From assembly GCF_018070465.1 (NCBI RefSeq), contig NZ_JAGPXT010000009.1, positions 124,001 to 188,000 on the forward strand: a stretch of 64,000 nucleotides of DNA, read 5' to 3'. This DNA is from Micromonospora sp. C95. GTDB taxonomy: Bacteria; Actinomycetota; Actinomycetes; Mycobacteriales; Micromonosporaceae. The position numbers and the translations under genes were made by a program. Of this stretch, positions 1 to 7,151 are shown piece after piece (position 1 is the first letter of the stretch; the number at the start of each line of letters is the position of its first letter). The notes beneath the pieces are model-generated. The model worked only from the letters and a program-made list of their open reading frames with translations, ran no database searches and had not been told where the DNA came from.

Positions 1-1770
1 GGTGACTGGACGGCAGCCACTGATCTGTTCGTGATCCAGTGGCCGGAACTGGTGCCCTACGAGCGGCCGCCCGGCGTCGGGCCGGCGCCCGCGCCACCCC
101 CACCGGAAGCGGTGGAGCGCGACCCCGAACTCGCGCTGGCCTGCGCCGCCGAACGCGCCCTCGACGGCGATGCCGGCGCGGCCGTGGCATACCTGCGGCA
201 GGCCGGCAGGCACAGCCGGCGGCTGCCGCAACCACGTCGAAACCGGTTCGGTCGGCTGGTCGCCGCGGTCGAACTCACCCTGGCCCGGCTGGCCGGCGAC
301 CCGCAGGCGATCCGGTCCGCCGCCGCCCGTCTGCTCGCCACCGACGAGGGCCACCCGACCGGCGACCCGCCGACCGTACGCGCCGTCGCGTCCGCCGCCA
401 CCCGGGCGGTCAAGCGTGGCCACGCCCCAGCGGCACCGGCCGGCGTGGGGATGCCCTCGGCCGAGACCGCCGACCCGGCGACGCCGACGGGCGGCGCGGA
501 GCCGCCGCCGGCCGAGGTTGCTGGACCGGCGGCGGTGGTGGCGGGCAGTGGTGTCGCGGGGATGCGGGGACACGCCGGTGAGGACGCCGACGTGCGGGCG
601 GTGGCCGGCACCGCGCTTGCCCTGCTCGCCCTGGACGAGGGCGATCTGGCCGGGGCGGCCACCGGCTTCGCGGGAGCGCTGGCGGCCGCCCGGGCAGCGG
701 CGCGTCCGCGTACCGAGCTGGTCTGCGCCAGCCGGTGGTCGCTGGTGACGGCGTTGCGTGGGGAGTTGCGCGCCGCCGAGCAGGTGGCCCGGTCGGCGCT
801 GGCCCTGCCACCGTGCCAGGGTTGGTCGGCGCTGCTCGACTGCGGGTACGCGCATCTGGCGCTGGCGGTCGTGGCGCTGCACCGGGACCAGCCGGCGGAG
901 GCCGAGGCCCACCTGGGGCTGGCCGCACCGGCCGGCGGTGAACCGGTGCCCGGCGCGGTCGCCGGTTGGTGCCGCGCGTGCCTGCGCCACGACGAGGGTG
1001 AGGTGAGCGTCGGTCATCGGCTGCTGGTGGAGGCTCGCGCCGGGTGGGGTGCACGCGGCGGTGAGCTGGGCTCGTGGTTGCGCGCGGCGGAGCTGGATCT
1101 GCACAGCGCGCGGGGCGACGTGCAGACGGCCCGGGAACTGGTCGGCGACCGGCCGGCCGAACCGGCGACCGGTGCGGCGGCGGCGCTGGCCGTCGCGGCG
1201 GCCCGGACCGAGCTGCGGGCCGGTGACCCACGGGCCGCCGACCGGCTGCTGCCCGACTGGACCGCCGAGCCGGCGGCCGACTGGCCGCTGCCGGTGCGCC
1301 TCGACGCCGCGCTGCTGGCCACGGTGCTGGCCGTCCGGGCCGGTGACGACCGTCGGGCGGGCCGGATGTTGGAGCAGGCGCTCGACCTGGCCGCACCGGA
1401 GGATTACCGTCGCCCGTTCCTGCTGGCCGAACCGGGAGTGCGGGAACTGCTCGCCGCCCACCTCGACTCCGGCACCGCCCACTGGCCACTGGTGAGCGAC
1501 CTGGTGCGCGCCGTCGACACGCCGGCCGGCCAGGCGGGCGGCACGGGAACCGCCGACGCGGCGGTGGCACCGCTGGACGAGCCGCTCACCGAGCGGGAGC
1601 TGACGATCCTGCGCTACCTGCAGAGCATCCTGTCCAACGTGGAGATCGCGGCGGAGCTGTCGGTCTCGGTCAACACGGTCAAGACCCACGTCCGCAACAT
1701 CTACCGCAAACTCGACGCCACCCGCCGCCGCGACGCCGTCCGCCGCGCCCGCCAACTCCATCTCATCTGA
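1..1770 (+). CDS. LuxR-family transcriptional regulator, 5'-truncated
   Basis: The reading frame is open from the first base of the window, so the start lies upstream and only the last 589 residues are seen. The final 60 residues form a LuxR/GerE helix-turn-helix: an LTERELTILRYL entry helix, then SNVEIAAELSVSVNTVKTHV and an RNIYRKL recognition end. The middle is an Ala/Leu/Arg-rich helical array resembling the TPR-like domain of MalT/LAL regulators; any N-terminal ATPase would be outside the window. Residues after about 140 include a Pro/Ala/Gly-rich linker. It presumably activates transcription on sensing a ligand, but target and ligand cannot be read here. The gene converges on the DsbA-like gene and a perfect 20-bp inverted repeat follows it. 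Confidence 0.85.
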   Translation, partial: GDWTAATDLFVIQWPELVPYERPPGVGPAPAPPPPEAVERDPELALACAAERALDGDAGAAVAYLRQAGRHSRRLPQPRRNRFGRLVAAVELTLARLAGDPQAIRSAAARLLATDEGHPTGDPPTVRAVASAATRAVKRGHAPAAPAGVGMPSAETADPATPTGGAEPPPAEVAGPAAVVAGSGVAGMRGHAGEDADVRAVAGTALALLALDEGDLAGAATGFAGALAAARAAARPRTELVCASRWSLVTALRGELRAAEQVARSALALPPCQGWSALLDCGYAHLALAVVALHRDQPAEAEAHLGLAAPAGGEPVPGAVAGWCRACLRHDEGEVSVGHRLLVEARAGWGARGGELGSWLRAAELDLHSARGDVQTARELVGDRPAEPATGAAAALAVAAARTELRAGDPRAADRLLPDWTAEPAADWPLPVRLDAALLATVLAVRAGDDRRAGRMLEQALDLAAPEDYRRPFLLAEPGVRELLAAHLDSGTAHWPLVSDLVRAVDTPAGQAGGTGTADAAVAPLDEPLTERELTILRYLQSILSNVEIAAELSVSVNTVKTHVRNIYRKLDATRRRDAVRRARQLHLI

Positions 1771-1794
1771 CCTGTCCCACCCGCGACCCCTCCC

Positions 1795-1855
1795 GTCGAT
1801 CATGGAGTTGTTGTGCCGCCGCCCGGCGTGGCGGGACAACAACTCCATGATCGAC
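1795..1855. repeat. Perfect 20-bp inverted repeat, likely bidirectional terminator
   Basis: The left arm 1795-1814 (GTCGATCATGGAGTTGTTGT) is exactly complementary to 1836-1855, with a 21-nt GC-rich spacer. It fills the gap between two convergent genes, so it can terminate both. The arms carry an AT-rich core unlike the surroundings, and from memory similar ATGGAGTTGTTGT palindromes recur between Micromonospora genes. That recurrence was not checked here. Confidence 0.8.
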
Positions 1856-1860
1856 GAAGC

Positions 1861-2418
1861 TCAGGGGGTGGCGGCGTCGATGGTGGCGAGAAGGGTGGCT
1901 GGGGCGAAGTCGCCGTCGTGGCGGATGTCGTCGACGAAGAGGGTGGGTGTGGCGTCCACGCCGCTGCGGATGGCGCCGACGAAGTCGTGCCGGATCCGGT
2001 CGCTGTGGGCGTGGCGTCCGATCTCCGCCTCCACCTCGTCGACGGGCAGGCCGAGCTGCTCGACGCCGAGCGTCAGGTGCACCGGATCCAACTGGTCCTG
2101 GTGTTCGTAGAGCCAGTCGTGCATCTCCCAGAACCGGCCCCGCCGGCCGGCGGCCTCGGCGGCCTCGGCGGCCCGCTCGGCGTACGGGTGCACGTTGGTG
2201 ATGGGGAAGTGGCGGTAGACGTGCCGGACCGTGTCGGCGCGCTGTCGCAGCACGTCCGTCAGGGCGGCGTGGACCAGGCCGCAGAAGGGGCACTGGAAGT
2301 CGCCGTACTCGACGATCGTCACCGGTGCGCTGCGCGGACCACGGATGTGGTCGTGCTCCGTGACGGGTGTGCGCAGTCGCGCAGTGACCTGCAGGGGCGT
2401 GGTCAGCTGATCGGTCAT
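1861..2418 (-). CDS. DsbA-family thioredoxin-fold oxidoreductase
   Basis: This 185-residue protein has a CPFC active site (Cys43, Cys46) after a VEYGDFQ strand, the hallmark of DSBA-like thioredoxin folds, and an ATPT segment near residue 159 fits the cis-proline loop. It resembles the free-standing DsbA-like domains also found fused to NhaA antiporters. No signal peptide or membrane segment is visible, so a cytoplasmic thiol-redox role is likely. The ATG start at 2418 gives a natural N-terminus. A perfect terminator hairpin lies between this gene and the upstream BON gene, so it is probably transcribed alone. The substrate is unknown. Confidence 0.85.
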   Translation of the reverse strand: MTDQLTTPLQVTARLRTPVTEHDHIRGPRSAPVTIVEYGDFQCPFCGLVHAALTDVLRQRADTVRHVYRHFPITNVHPYAERAAEAAEAAGRRGRFWEMHDWLYEHQDQLDPVHLTLGVEQLGLPVDEVEAEIGRHAHSDRIRHDFVGAIRSGVDATPTLFVDDIRHDGDFAPATLLATIDAATP

Positions 2419-2435
2419 ATCCCCCAGCCTCGGAC

Positions 2436-2466
2436 CGGGTCGGGTGAGCGCGGCTCACCCGACCCG
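2436..2466 (-). terminator. 14-bp stem, 3-nt loop terminator
   Basis: CGGGTCGGGTGAGC at 2436-2449 pairs perfectly with 2453-2466 around a GCG loop. It sits just downstream of the BON-domain gene and upstream of the DsbA-like gene start, on the same strand. It should end the BON transcript. Confidence 0.8.
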
Positions 2467-2482
2467 GGTGGTTCCGGGCGGC

Positions 2483-3172
2483 TCAGCGCAGCACCGGGGC
2501 GACCGCGATGTGGTTCTGCACCTCCCGGATGCCGGGAGCGGACCAGACGACCCGTTCCACCTCGGCGCGTTCCGGCATCGAGTGCACCAGCCCGCCGAGC
2601 AGTACCGTGTCGCCGTGCACCCGCACCGTCACCTGTTCGGCTTCGGTGGCGCGGTTGCGAGCCAGCGCGTCGACGATCCGCCGGGCCAGCAGGGTGCCGT
2701 CGGGGCGTACCTGCGGCCGGACGGTCATGCCGTTGCTGACCCCGCGTACGCCGTTCAGTTGGCCGACGGCCTGCTCGGCGGCGCGACGCTGGTACTCCCA
2801 CTCGACCTCGCCGTGCAGGGTCACCCACCCCTGCGAGACCGTCACGTCGAGCGTCTCGACCGGCACGAACGCCTGCCACTGCAGGGCGTGCTGGACCGCG
2901 GCGGCGATCTCCGGGTCGGTGCGTTCGGCACCGGTCACCAGTCGCACCGCTAGGTCGTTGGCCACCGCCCGCACCTGCGTGACCCGGTGCGCGGCACGCT
3001 CGGCCGCCCACTTCTTGGCGTAGCTGTCCACCCGTCCGGTCAGCGTCACCACGCCCTCGGTGACCGCCACGCCGATCTCGTGCGGCCGTACCCGGGGCTC
3101 CCAGCCGAGTTCGTCGAGCACCGAGGACTGGATGTCCTGATCGGTGCGGTTGATCGTCGAGATGCTGGCCAT
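2483..3172 (-). CDS. BON-domain protein (OsmY-like)
   Basis: The 229-residue product contains about three successive BON modules (roughly residues 8-75, 80-147 and 150-222). The repeated pattern is ITVTVxxGVVTLxGxV followed by Ala/Arg-rich helices and GV..V.N, for example VTEGVVTLTGRVDS, VSQGWVTLHGEVEW and VHGDTVLLGGLVHS. BON domains bind phospholipid or surfaces and are linked to osmotic and envelope stress in OsmY. No signal peptide is evident, so its location is uncertain. The ATG at 3172 was chosen over a further-upstream ATG because a GGGAG ribosome-binding site stands 5-9 bases before it, and because the longer version adds only low-complexity Arg/Ala sequence. Confidence 0.85.
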   Translation of the reverse strand: MASISTINRTDQDIQSSVLDELGWEPRVRPHEIGVAVTEGVVTLTGRVDSYAKKWAAERAAHRVTQVRAVANDLAVRLVTGAERTDPEIAAAVQHALQWQAFVPVETLDVTVSQGWVTLHGEVEWEYQRRAAEQAVGQLNGVRGVSNGMTVRPQVRPDGTLLARRIVDALARNRATEAEQVTVRVHGDTVLLGGLVHSMPERAEVERVVWSAPGIREVQNHIAVAPVLR

Positions 3173-3623
3173 CGGTCGCTCCCTTCTCACCAGGGGTGGT
3201 GCGGACCGCTCAGCAGGGCCGCCGCGAACCGCTCGCAGTCCGGCCCGGTGCGGTGCGCGCCGCCACCCCGCGCGGCTGACCCGCCGGTGTCCGGCGCGAG
3301 CCGGCCCGGCCGCTGTACCCACGCCTGGTCCGGCGCGAGCCGGCAGGGCCGCTGCACCGGTACCGGGTCCGGCGGTGCCGGCGAGTCAGGTCCCGCCATG
3401 ACCGAGCCTGATGGGTGTCCGGGTGAGTCGCCCTCACCCGTATCGGGCGAGGGCGGCGCCGGTGGCCATGGTCGGCGGCCGGAACACGTCCGGCGGCGAA
3501 CGGTTCATCCTGCCGACGCCCGCGCTCGCCAGGTCCGGTGCGGGCACCGGCCGGCGGTGGGCCGGCAGCACGACGGGCCCCGCCCGGCCTCGTCGCTCGG
3601 TGGGGCCCGTCGTCCGGGATGCG
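3173..3623. other. Intergenic stretch with a short tandem duplication
   Basis: No convincing gene is seen in these 451 bases. Two near-identical copies of a roughly 30-nt GC-rich unit lie at 3289-3318 and 3328-3358. A 70-codon minus-strand ORF (3187-3399) would translate the repeat as RPCRLAPDQAW/RPGRLAPDTGG and would end 14 bases before the BON start. It has no clear homology and is left uncalled. A terminator lies at the right end (3570-3613). Confidence 0.5.
3570..3613 (-). terminator. 12-bp stem terminator
   Basis: ACGACGGGCCCC at 3570-3581 pairs perfectly with 3602-3613 across a 20-nt loop. It lies immediately downstream of the small membrane protein gene that ends at 3624. Confidence 0.75.
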
Positions 3624-4037
3624 TCAGTTGACGGGATCGGTGGGGTCGGCGGGGGAGTCTGGCCGGTCCACGTCGACGAACTCGATGTCCTCCATGGCGC
3701 GGTCACGACTTCCGGCGGCGCGTGCGGCGGTGCCGGCCGCCCAGCCGACCGCCGCACCGACCAGGACGGCGCCGATCAGCAACGTCCACGGCAACGCCGG
3801 CCGGCGTCCGGCGAGCGCGTCGAAGGCGAGGCTGGCGCGGTGCCGGGCCTCCTCGGCGGCCGACTCGACCAGGTCCCCGGCGTCGCCGGCGAGGCCGGCG
3901 GAGTTGTGCCGGGCGGTGCGGGCGGTGTCGCGGATGCTGTCGCCCGCGTTGTTCACCGCCGAGACGAGGTGCTGCCACGCCTGGTCCGCGATCCGCTCCG
4001 GCTTGCTGCGGCGGTCCAGCAGATGTGTTCCGAACAT
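3624..4037 (-). CDS. Small single-pass membrane protein with amphipathic helix
   Basis: This is a 137-residue protein of unrecognised family. Residues 1-80 are a long charged/Ala-rich helix (QHLVSAVNNAGDSIRDTART) like membrane-surface amphipathic or YtxH-type segments. One transmembrane helix follows (LPWTLLIGAVLVGAAVGWAA, about residues 84-103), then an acidic tail. The start at 4037 is favoured over one 33 codons upstream by a GAGGAGGG ribosome-binding site about 8 bases before it. It is flanked by its own terminator and may be an envelope-stress accessory like its BON neighbour. That role is inferred only from position. Confidence 0.7.
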   Translation of the reverse strand: MFGTHLLDRRSKPERIADQAWQHLVSAVNNAGDSIRDTARTARHNSAGLAGDAGDLVESAAEEARHRASLAFDALAGRRPALPWTLLIGAVLVGAAVGWAAGTAARAAGSRDRAMEDIEFVDVDRPDSPADPTDPVN

Positions 4038-4256
4038 GATGATTCCCTCCTCGACAGAGCCGGAGCCGGTGCACGCATCAGCTGTCGGCGGCGTTGTCCG
4101 GCCGGTGGCGGTTCGCATCGGAGGCTGTGCCCCCACCGGCCCGGCCGCAAACCCTCAACCGCTCTCGCCCGGCCCCGAGGGATCGGCGCGTGCCCTGGCT
4201 GCCGTCCGGACCGGACCGGGTTCGCGGGTTACCGGGTTCGCCGGTTCGGGCCAGGG

Positions 4257-4409
4257 TCAGCGGGTGACCACCGCCACCACCGCTGCCCGGGCGAAGTCGT
4301 CGTCGTCGTCATCGTCGTCGTCACCGTCACCACCGCCGCCGAACCCGCAGGCCAGCACGAGGGCGAGCAGGGCACTGACACCGGCGAGCGCAGCGAGTCT
4401 GCGAAGCAT
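4257..4409 (-). CDS. 50-residue lipoprotein with a poly-aspartate run
   Basis: This ORF starts at ATG 4409 and ends at TGA 4257. An RR-containing n-region and a leucine/alanine-rich h-region are followed by the lipobox LVLAC, giving a lipidated Cys21. The predicted mature part is only 30 residues: a Gly-rich spacer (CGFGGGG), D-G, nine consecutive Asp residues, then FARAAVVAVVTR. A GGGAGG ribosome-binding site sits about 8 bases before the ATG. The Asp run is coded by GAC with one GAT, which makes the strand strikingly repetitive (4296-4322). No family is recognised. A surface cation-binding peptide is the obvious guess, but it is unproven. Confidence 0.65.
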   Translation of the reverse strand: MLRRLAALAGVSALLALVLACGFGGGGDGDDDDDDDDDFARAAVVAVVTR

Positions 4410-4747
4410 GATGTCGTCCTCCCGTCATAGGGGTCACCCGTGATGCTAGGCACACCGCGCCACCCTCGCTTGTCCAGCGCAGGTCAGGTCGGTTCTCGCG
4501 GGGCACGCCGGCAGGGCTGGCAAGACGACGTGGGGGGCCTCGGCCCGCTACCCTGGTTCGGCGGCGTCGGCGTGGCCGCGCGCCAAGTGATAAAGCCAAT
4601 AAAGTTCGGATATGGGTGATTTGGCATGCCCCTGTCCGTGAATTGCTCATCCCGAGGGGTGGCGACCGAGGTGGTTGAAGGAATACTGTCGGTCGCGGCC
4701 CGCGTACTGATGAGGCGCCCGTCGTACGGGCGAGTGGAGGTGCTCGC
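4410..4747. other. Divergent intergenic region before the STAS gene
   Basis: These 338 bases separate the divergent poly-Asp lipoprotein and STAS genes. The region includes an AT-richer patch (4585-4625) suitable for promoters and a small hairpin (4717-4722 with 4726-4731). The hairpin ends four bases before the GTGGAGG ribosome-binding site of the STAS gene. No other gene is seen. Confidence 0.5.
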
Positions 4748-5113
4748 GTGAGCCTGTCGATCCTGCAGACGGTTCGGCCTGGTGGTGTCATCGAGATCGC
4801 CCCTCGAGGCGAGATCGACGTCGACACCGCGTACGAGGTGAAAGAGGCCATCGCCGAGGTGCTGGCCAAGGGGCGGCCAGCCCGGATCGAGCTCAACATG
4901 CGGCTGGTCACCTTCATCGACTCGGTGGGCATCAGCGCCATGGTGGCCGGCTTCCAGACCGCGGAGGTCAGCGGAGTGAAGCTGATCGTCACCGAGCCGA
5001 GCCGGTTCGTCCACCGGCAGCTCTGGGTGACCGGCCTGCTCGGTCTCTTCGGCGCGCCGGAGCCCTACTACGCCGGGGCCGCCACGGCCTCCGAGGTGGT
5101 CCCCGGGGCGTGA
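4748..5113 (+). CDS. STAS-domain anti-sigma factor antagonist
   Basis: The 121-residue product is a single STAS domain of the SpoIIAA/RsbV type. It has an N-terminal beta strand (VIEIAPRGEIDVDTAYEVKE), then RIELNMRLVTFIDSVGISAM, where Asp58-Ser59 corresponds to the phosphorylated Asp-Ser of SpoIIAA-like proteins. In the family, the unphosphorylated form binds a serine-kinase anti-sigma factor and frees a sigma factor. No kinase, phosphatase or sigma gene is adjacent, so it acts in trans. The GTG start follows a GTGGAGG ribosome-binding site. Confidence 0.88.
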   Translation: MSLSILQTVRPGGVIEIAPRGEIDVDTAYEVKEAIAEVLAKGRPARIELNMRLVTFIDSVGISAMVAGFQTAEVSGVKLIVTEPSRFVHRQLWVTGLLGLFGAPEPYYAGAATASEVVPGA

Positions 5114-5139
5114 CCCGCCCCGATCGGCCGACCGCCGGG

Positions 5140-5964
5140 TCACTCCCCGTCGAGGCCGGACAGATCCACGTCAGCCACCTCGGTGACCGCCCGCACCGCG
5201 GTCACCGAGGCGTAGCCGTCGGCGAGCAGGGCCAGGTCCGTGCCGGGCTGTACCGCCTGGCCCGGCTCCTCCAACGACGTGCGCACGAAGCCGTGCCCGG
5301 ATTCGGCGACGGTCATCTGCACCTGCCCGAAGGTCGCGAGGGTGGCCTGGCGTACCCCGCGCAGCCGCCCCAGCGGTAGGTCCGGCGAGTTGACGTTCAG
5401 GACACTCTCCGTCGGCGCCGCGGTCAACCGAGGCAGCAGATCCAGGGCGACCCGGGCGGCGGTGGCCCAGTTGCGTTCGGCGTCGCGTACCCGGGCGGCC
5501 GCCGCCACCGCGGCACCGCCGCTGGCCGCGGTCGCCTCACCGGCCGAGAGCACGTCCAGCGAGACCGCCATCGCCCGGCAGCCGTTCGCCGCGGCGGTGA
5601 AGGCGGCTCCCACCGTGCCGGAGTGCAGCACCGCGCGTCCCGCGTTGGCGCCCCGGTTGATTCCCGACAGCAGCACCGACGGCGGCGGTCCGAAGGCACC
5701 GTGCGCGGCGATGAGCGCGATGAACCCGGGTGACCCACCGACGCCGAACGCCGGCACGCCGTCGAGGTCCGGCAGCGGATGCTCGCGGACCACCACCTGC
5801 CCGTCCTGCTCCATCGCGCTCATCGCGGCGCTGGTGCCGCTGGCCTCCTCCAACGGGGCGGCCACCACCACGTCGAGGCCCCGGTCGACGGCCGCCCGGG
5901 CCAGCGCCTGGATGCCCGGCGCGGCGATCCCGTCGTCGTTGATGATGAGCACCCGTAGCCTCAC
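5140..5964 (-). CDS. surE: 5'/3'-nucleotidase SurE
   Basis: The 274-residue protein begins MRLRVLIINDDG, the SurE metal-binding Asp-Asp pair (residues 10-11). It continues with EEASGTSAAMS and LSGINRGANAG...SGTVGAA, the conserved Ser/Asn metal and phosphate-binding loops. SurE proteins dephosphorylate nucleoside monophosphates, and some act on short polyphosphate. The GTG start overlaps the stop of the upstream PfkB kinase in a GTGA tetranucleotide, so the two are translationally coupled. The gene ends 26 bases from the convergent STAS gene. Confidence 0.93.
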   Translation of the reverse strand: MRLRVLIINDDGIAAPGIQALARAAVDRGLDVVVAAPLEEASGTSAAMSAMEQDGQVVVREHPLPDLDGVPAFGVGGSPGFIALIAAHGAFGPPPSVLLSGINRGANAGRAVLHSGTVGAAFTAAANGCRAMAVSLDVLSAGEATAASGGAAVAAAARVRDAERNWATAARVALDLLPRLTAAPTESVLNVNSPDLPLGRLRGVRQATLATFGQVQMTVAESGHGFVRTSLEEPGQAVQPGTDLALLADGYASVTAVRAVTEVADVDLSGLDGE

Positions 5965-6941
5965 CGGCCACCCGCCCGTTGGGCCAGCTCGTCGGGGGTG
6001 GTCCGCTCCTGCGGACGGCTGCCCGCGGGTTCGAGTCGGACCCGGTCGACGAGGCCGTTTATCGAGTCGAGTCGGCCGGTGCCGAGGCCGTGCCGGGTGA
6101 CGTTGAGCGCGCCGGCCGCCGCGCCGGTGCGGATCGCGGTGCGGACATCGCCACCCCGGGCCACCACGGCGGCCACCCCGGCGGTCATCGAGTCGCCCGC
6201 CCCGCGCGGGTCGGCCGCCTCCAGGCGCGGCATCTGCACCGCGAACACCTCGCCGTCGACGAGCGCCAGGGCAGGCTTGTCGGCGCGGCTGACCACCACG
6301 TTCTCGGCGCCGGAGGCGTGCAGGTCGTACATCGCGCGGGTGAGCTGCTCCTCGTCGTCGCCGTCGGCCCGGCCGTCGGCGATCAGCTCCTCGTGACTGA
6401 CCTTGAGGAAGAAGACACCGCTTTCCAGGACGGCGGCGAGGTGCTCGCCGCAGAGGTCCACCACCACCCGGCCACCGTTGGCGCCGAGATCGGCGGCGAA
6501 GCGCCGGTAGAGGTCGGCGGGGACCAGTGACGGATGGTTCGGCCCGCTCAACACGCTCACGGGCGCGCGCAGGCCCTCGCCGAGCGCGAGGTTGTACAAC
6601 TCGTCCAGCTCGTGCCGGCTCAACGGCTGGCCGATCACGTCGACAACCTCCCGACGGGTACCCTCGCGGCGGTCGTGCACGTACCCGCCGGTGCCGCCGG
6701 AGTCGCGGGTCACCACCTTGAGGTCGACGCCCTCGCTTACCAGCAACGGCTCCAGCACCTGCCCGACCTCGCCGCCGAGCGCCGCGCAGAGCACCACGTC
6801 GACGCCGAGGGACAGCACCATCCTGGCCTGCCACACCCCCTGCCCGCCCGGGTGCAGGTGCAGCTCCGGTGCGTCGCTCGGCTGGTCGACGGTGACGGTC
6901 AGCAGCGGGGTCGGCGCGAAGATCATGACGCGGCCGGTCAT
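5961..6941 (-). CDS. PfkB-family sugar kinase (1-phosphofructokinase-like)
   Basis: The 326-residue protein has the N-terminal PfkB signature variant HPGGQGVWQARML and the C-terminal active-site motif DPRGAGDSMTAG with the catalytic Asp. It also has a LKVSHEEL turn typical of the ADP-sugar/fructose-1-phosphate kinase branch. It should phosphorylate a sugar or nucleoside with ATP. Coupling to surE suggests that kinase and phosphatase act on one metabolite pool, though the substrate cannot be deduced. The start at 6941 was chosen because the preceding 34 codons lack family similarity. Its ATG overlaps by one base the stop of a possible 15-codon leader ORF. Confidence 0.85.
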   Translation of the reverse strand: MTGRVMIFAPTPLLTVTVDQPSDAPELHLHPGGQGVWQARMVLSLGVDVVLCAALGGEVGQVLEPLLVSEGVDLKVVTRDSGGTGGYVHDRREGTRREVVDVIGQPLSRHELDELYNLALGEGLRAPVSVLSGPNHPSLVPADLYRRFAADLGANGGRVVVDLCGEHLAAVLESGVFFLKVSHEELIADGRADGDDEEQLTRAMYDLHASGAENVVVSRADKPALALVDGEVFAVQMPRLEAADPRGAGDSMTAGVAAVVARGGDVRTAIRTGAAAGALNVTRHGLGTGRLDSINGLVDRVRLEPAGSRPQERTTPDELAQRAGGR

Positions 6942-6988
6942 CACCGCACCCCGTCCGTACCGTCGAGCCTGGCGATTCGCTCGTTCAT
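6941..6988 (-). CDS. Possible 15-codon leader ORF coupled to the kinase
   Basis: ATG 6988 opens MNERIARLDGTDGVR and stops at TGA 6941-6943, which shares a base with the kinase ATG (TGATG). A strong GGGGAGGAA ribosome-binding site precedes it, whereas the kinase itself has only a weak one. This arrangement suggests termination-reinitiation coupling. It could also be chance, or a different kinase start. No similarity is recognised. Confidence 0.35.
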   Translation of the reverse strand: MNERIARLDGTDGVR

Positions 6989-7102
6989 CAGCGTTCCTCC
7001 CCGCTAGCGGACAAAAACCGCTTCCTGGTACGACGGTAACCAAGGGGACGCGCCGACGCGCGCCGAAGAGACGGTGCCCGGCGGCACACGGAGAAAGCGC
7101 AA

Positions 7103-7141
7103 CGCCGGGTGAACCGCTCGTGAAGAGCGGTTCACCCGGCG
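7103..7141 (-). terminator. 17-bp perfect stem terminator
   Basis: Positions 7103-7119 pair without mismatch with 7125-7141 around a GTGAA loop. It follows the secreted coiled-coil gene (stop at 7152) and isolates it from the kinase-surE operon. Confidence 0.88.
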
Positions 7142-7151
7142 CGACGAGGAG

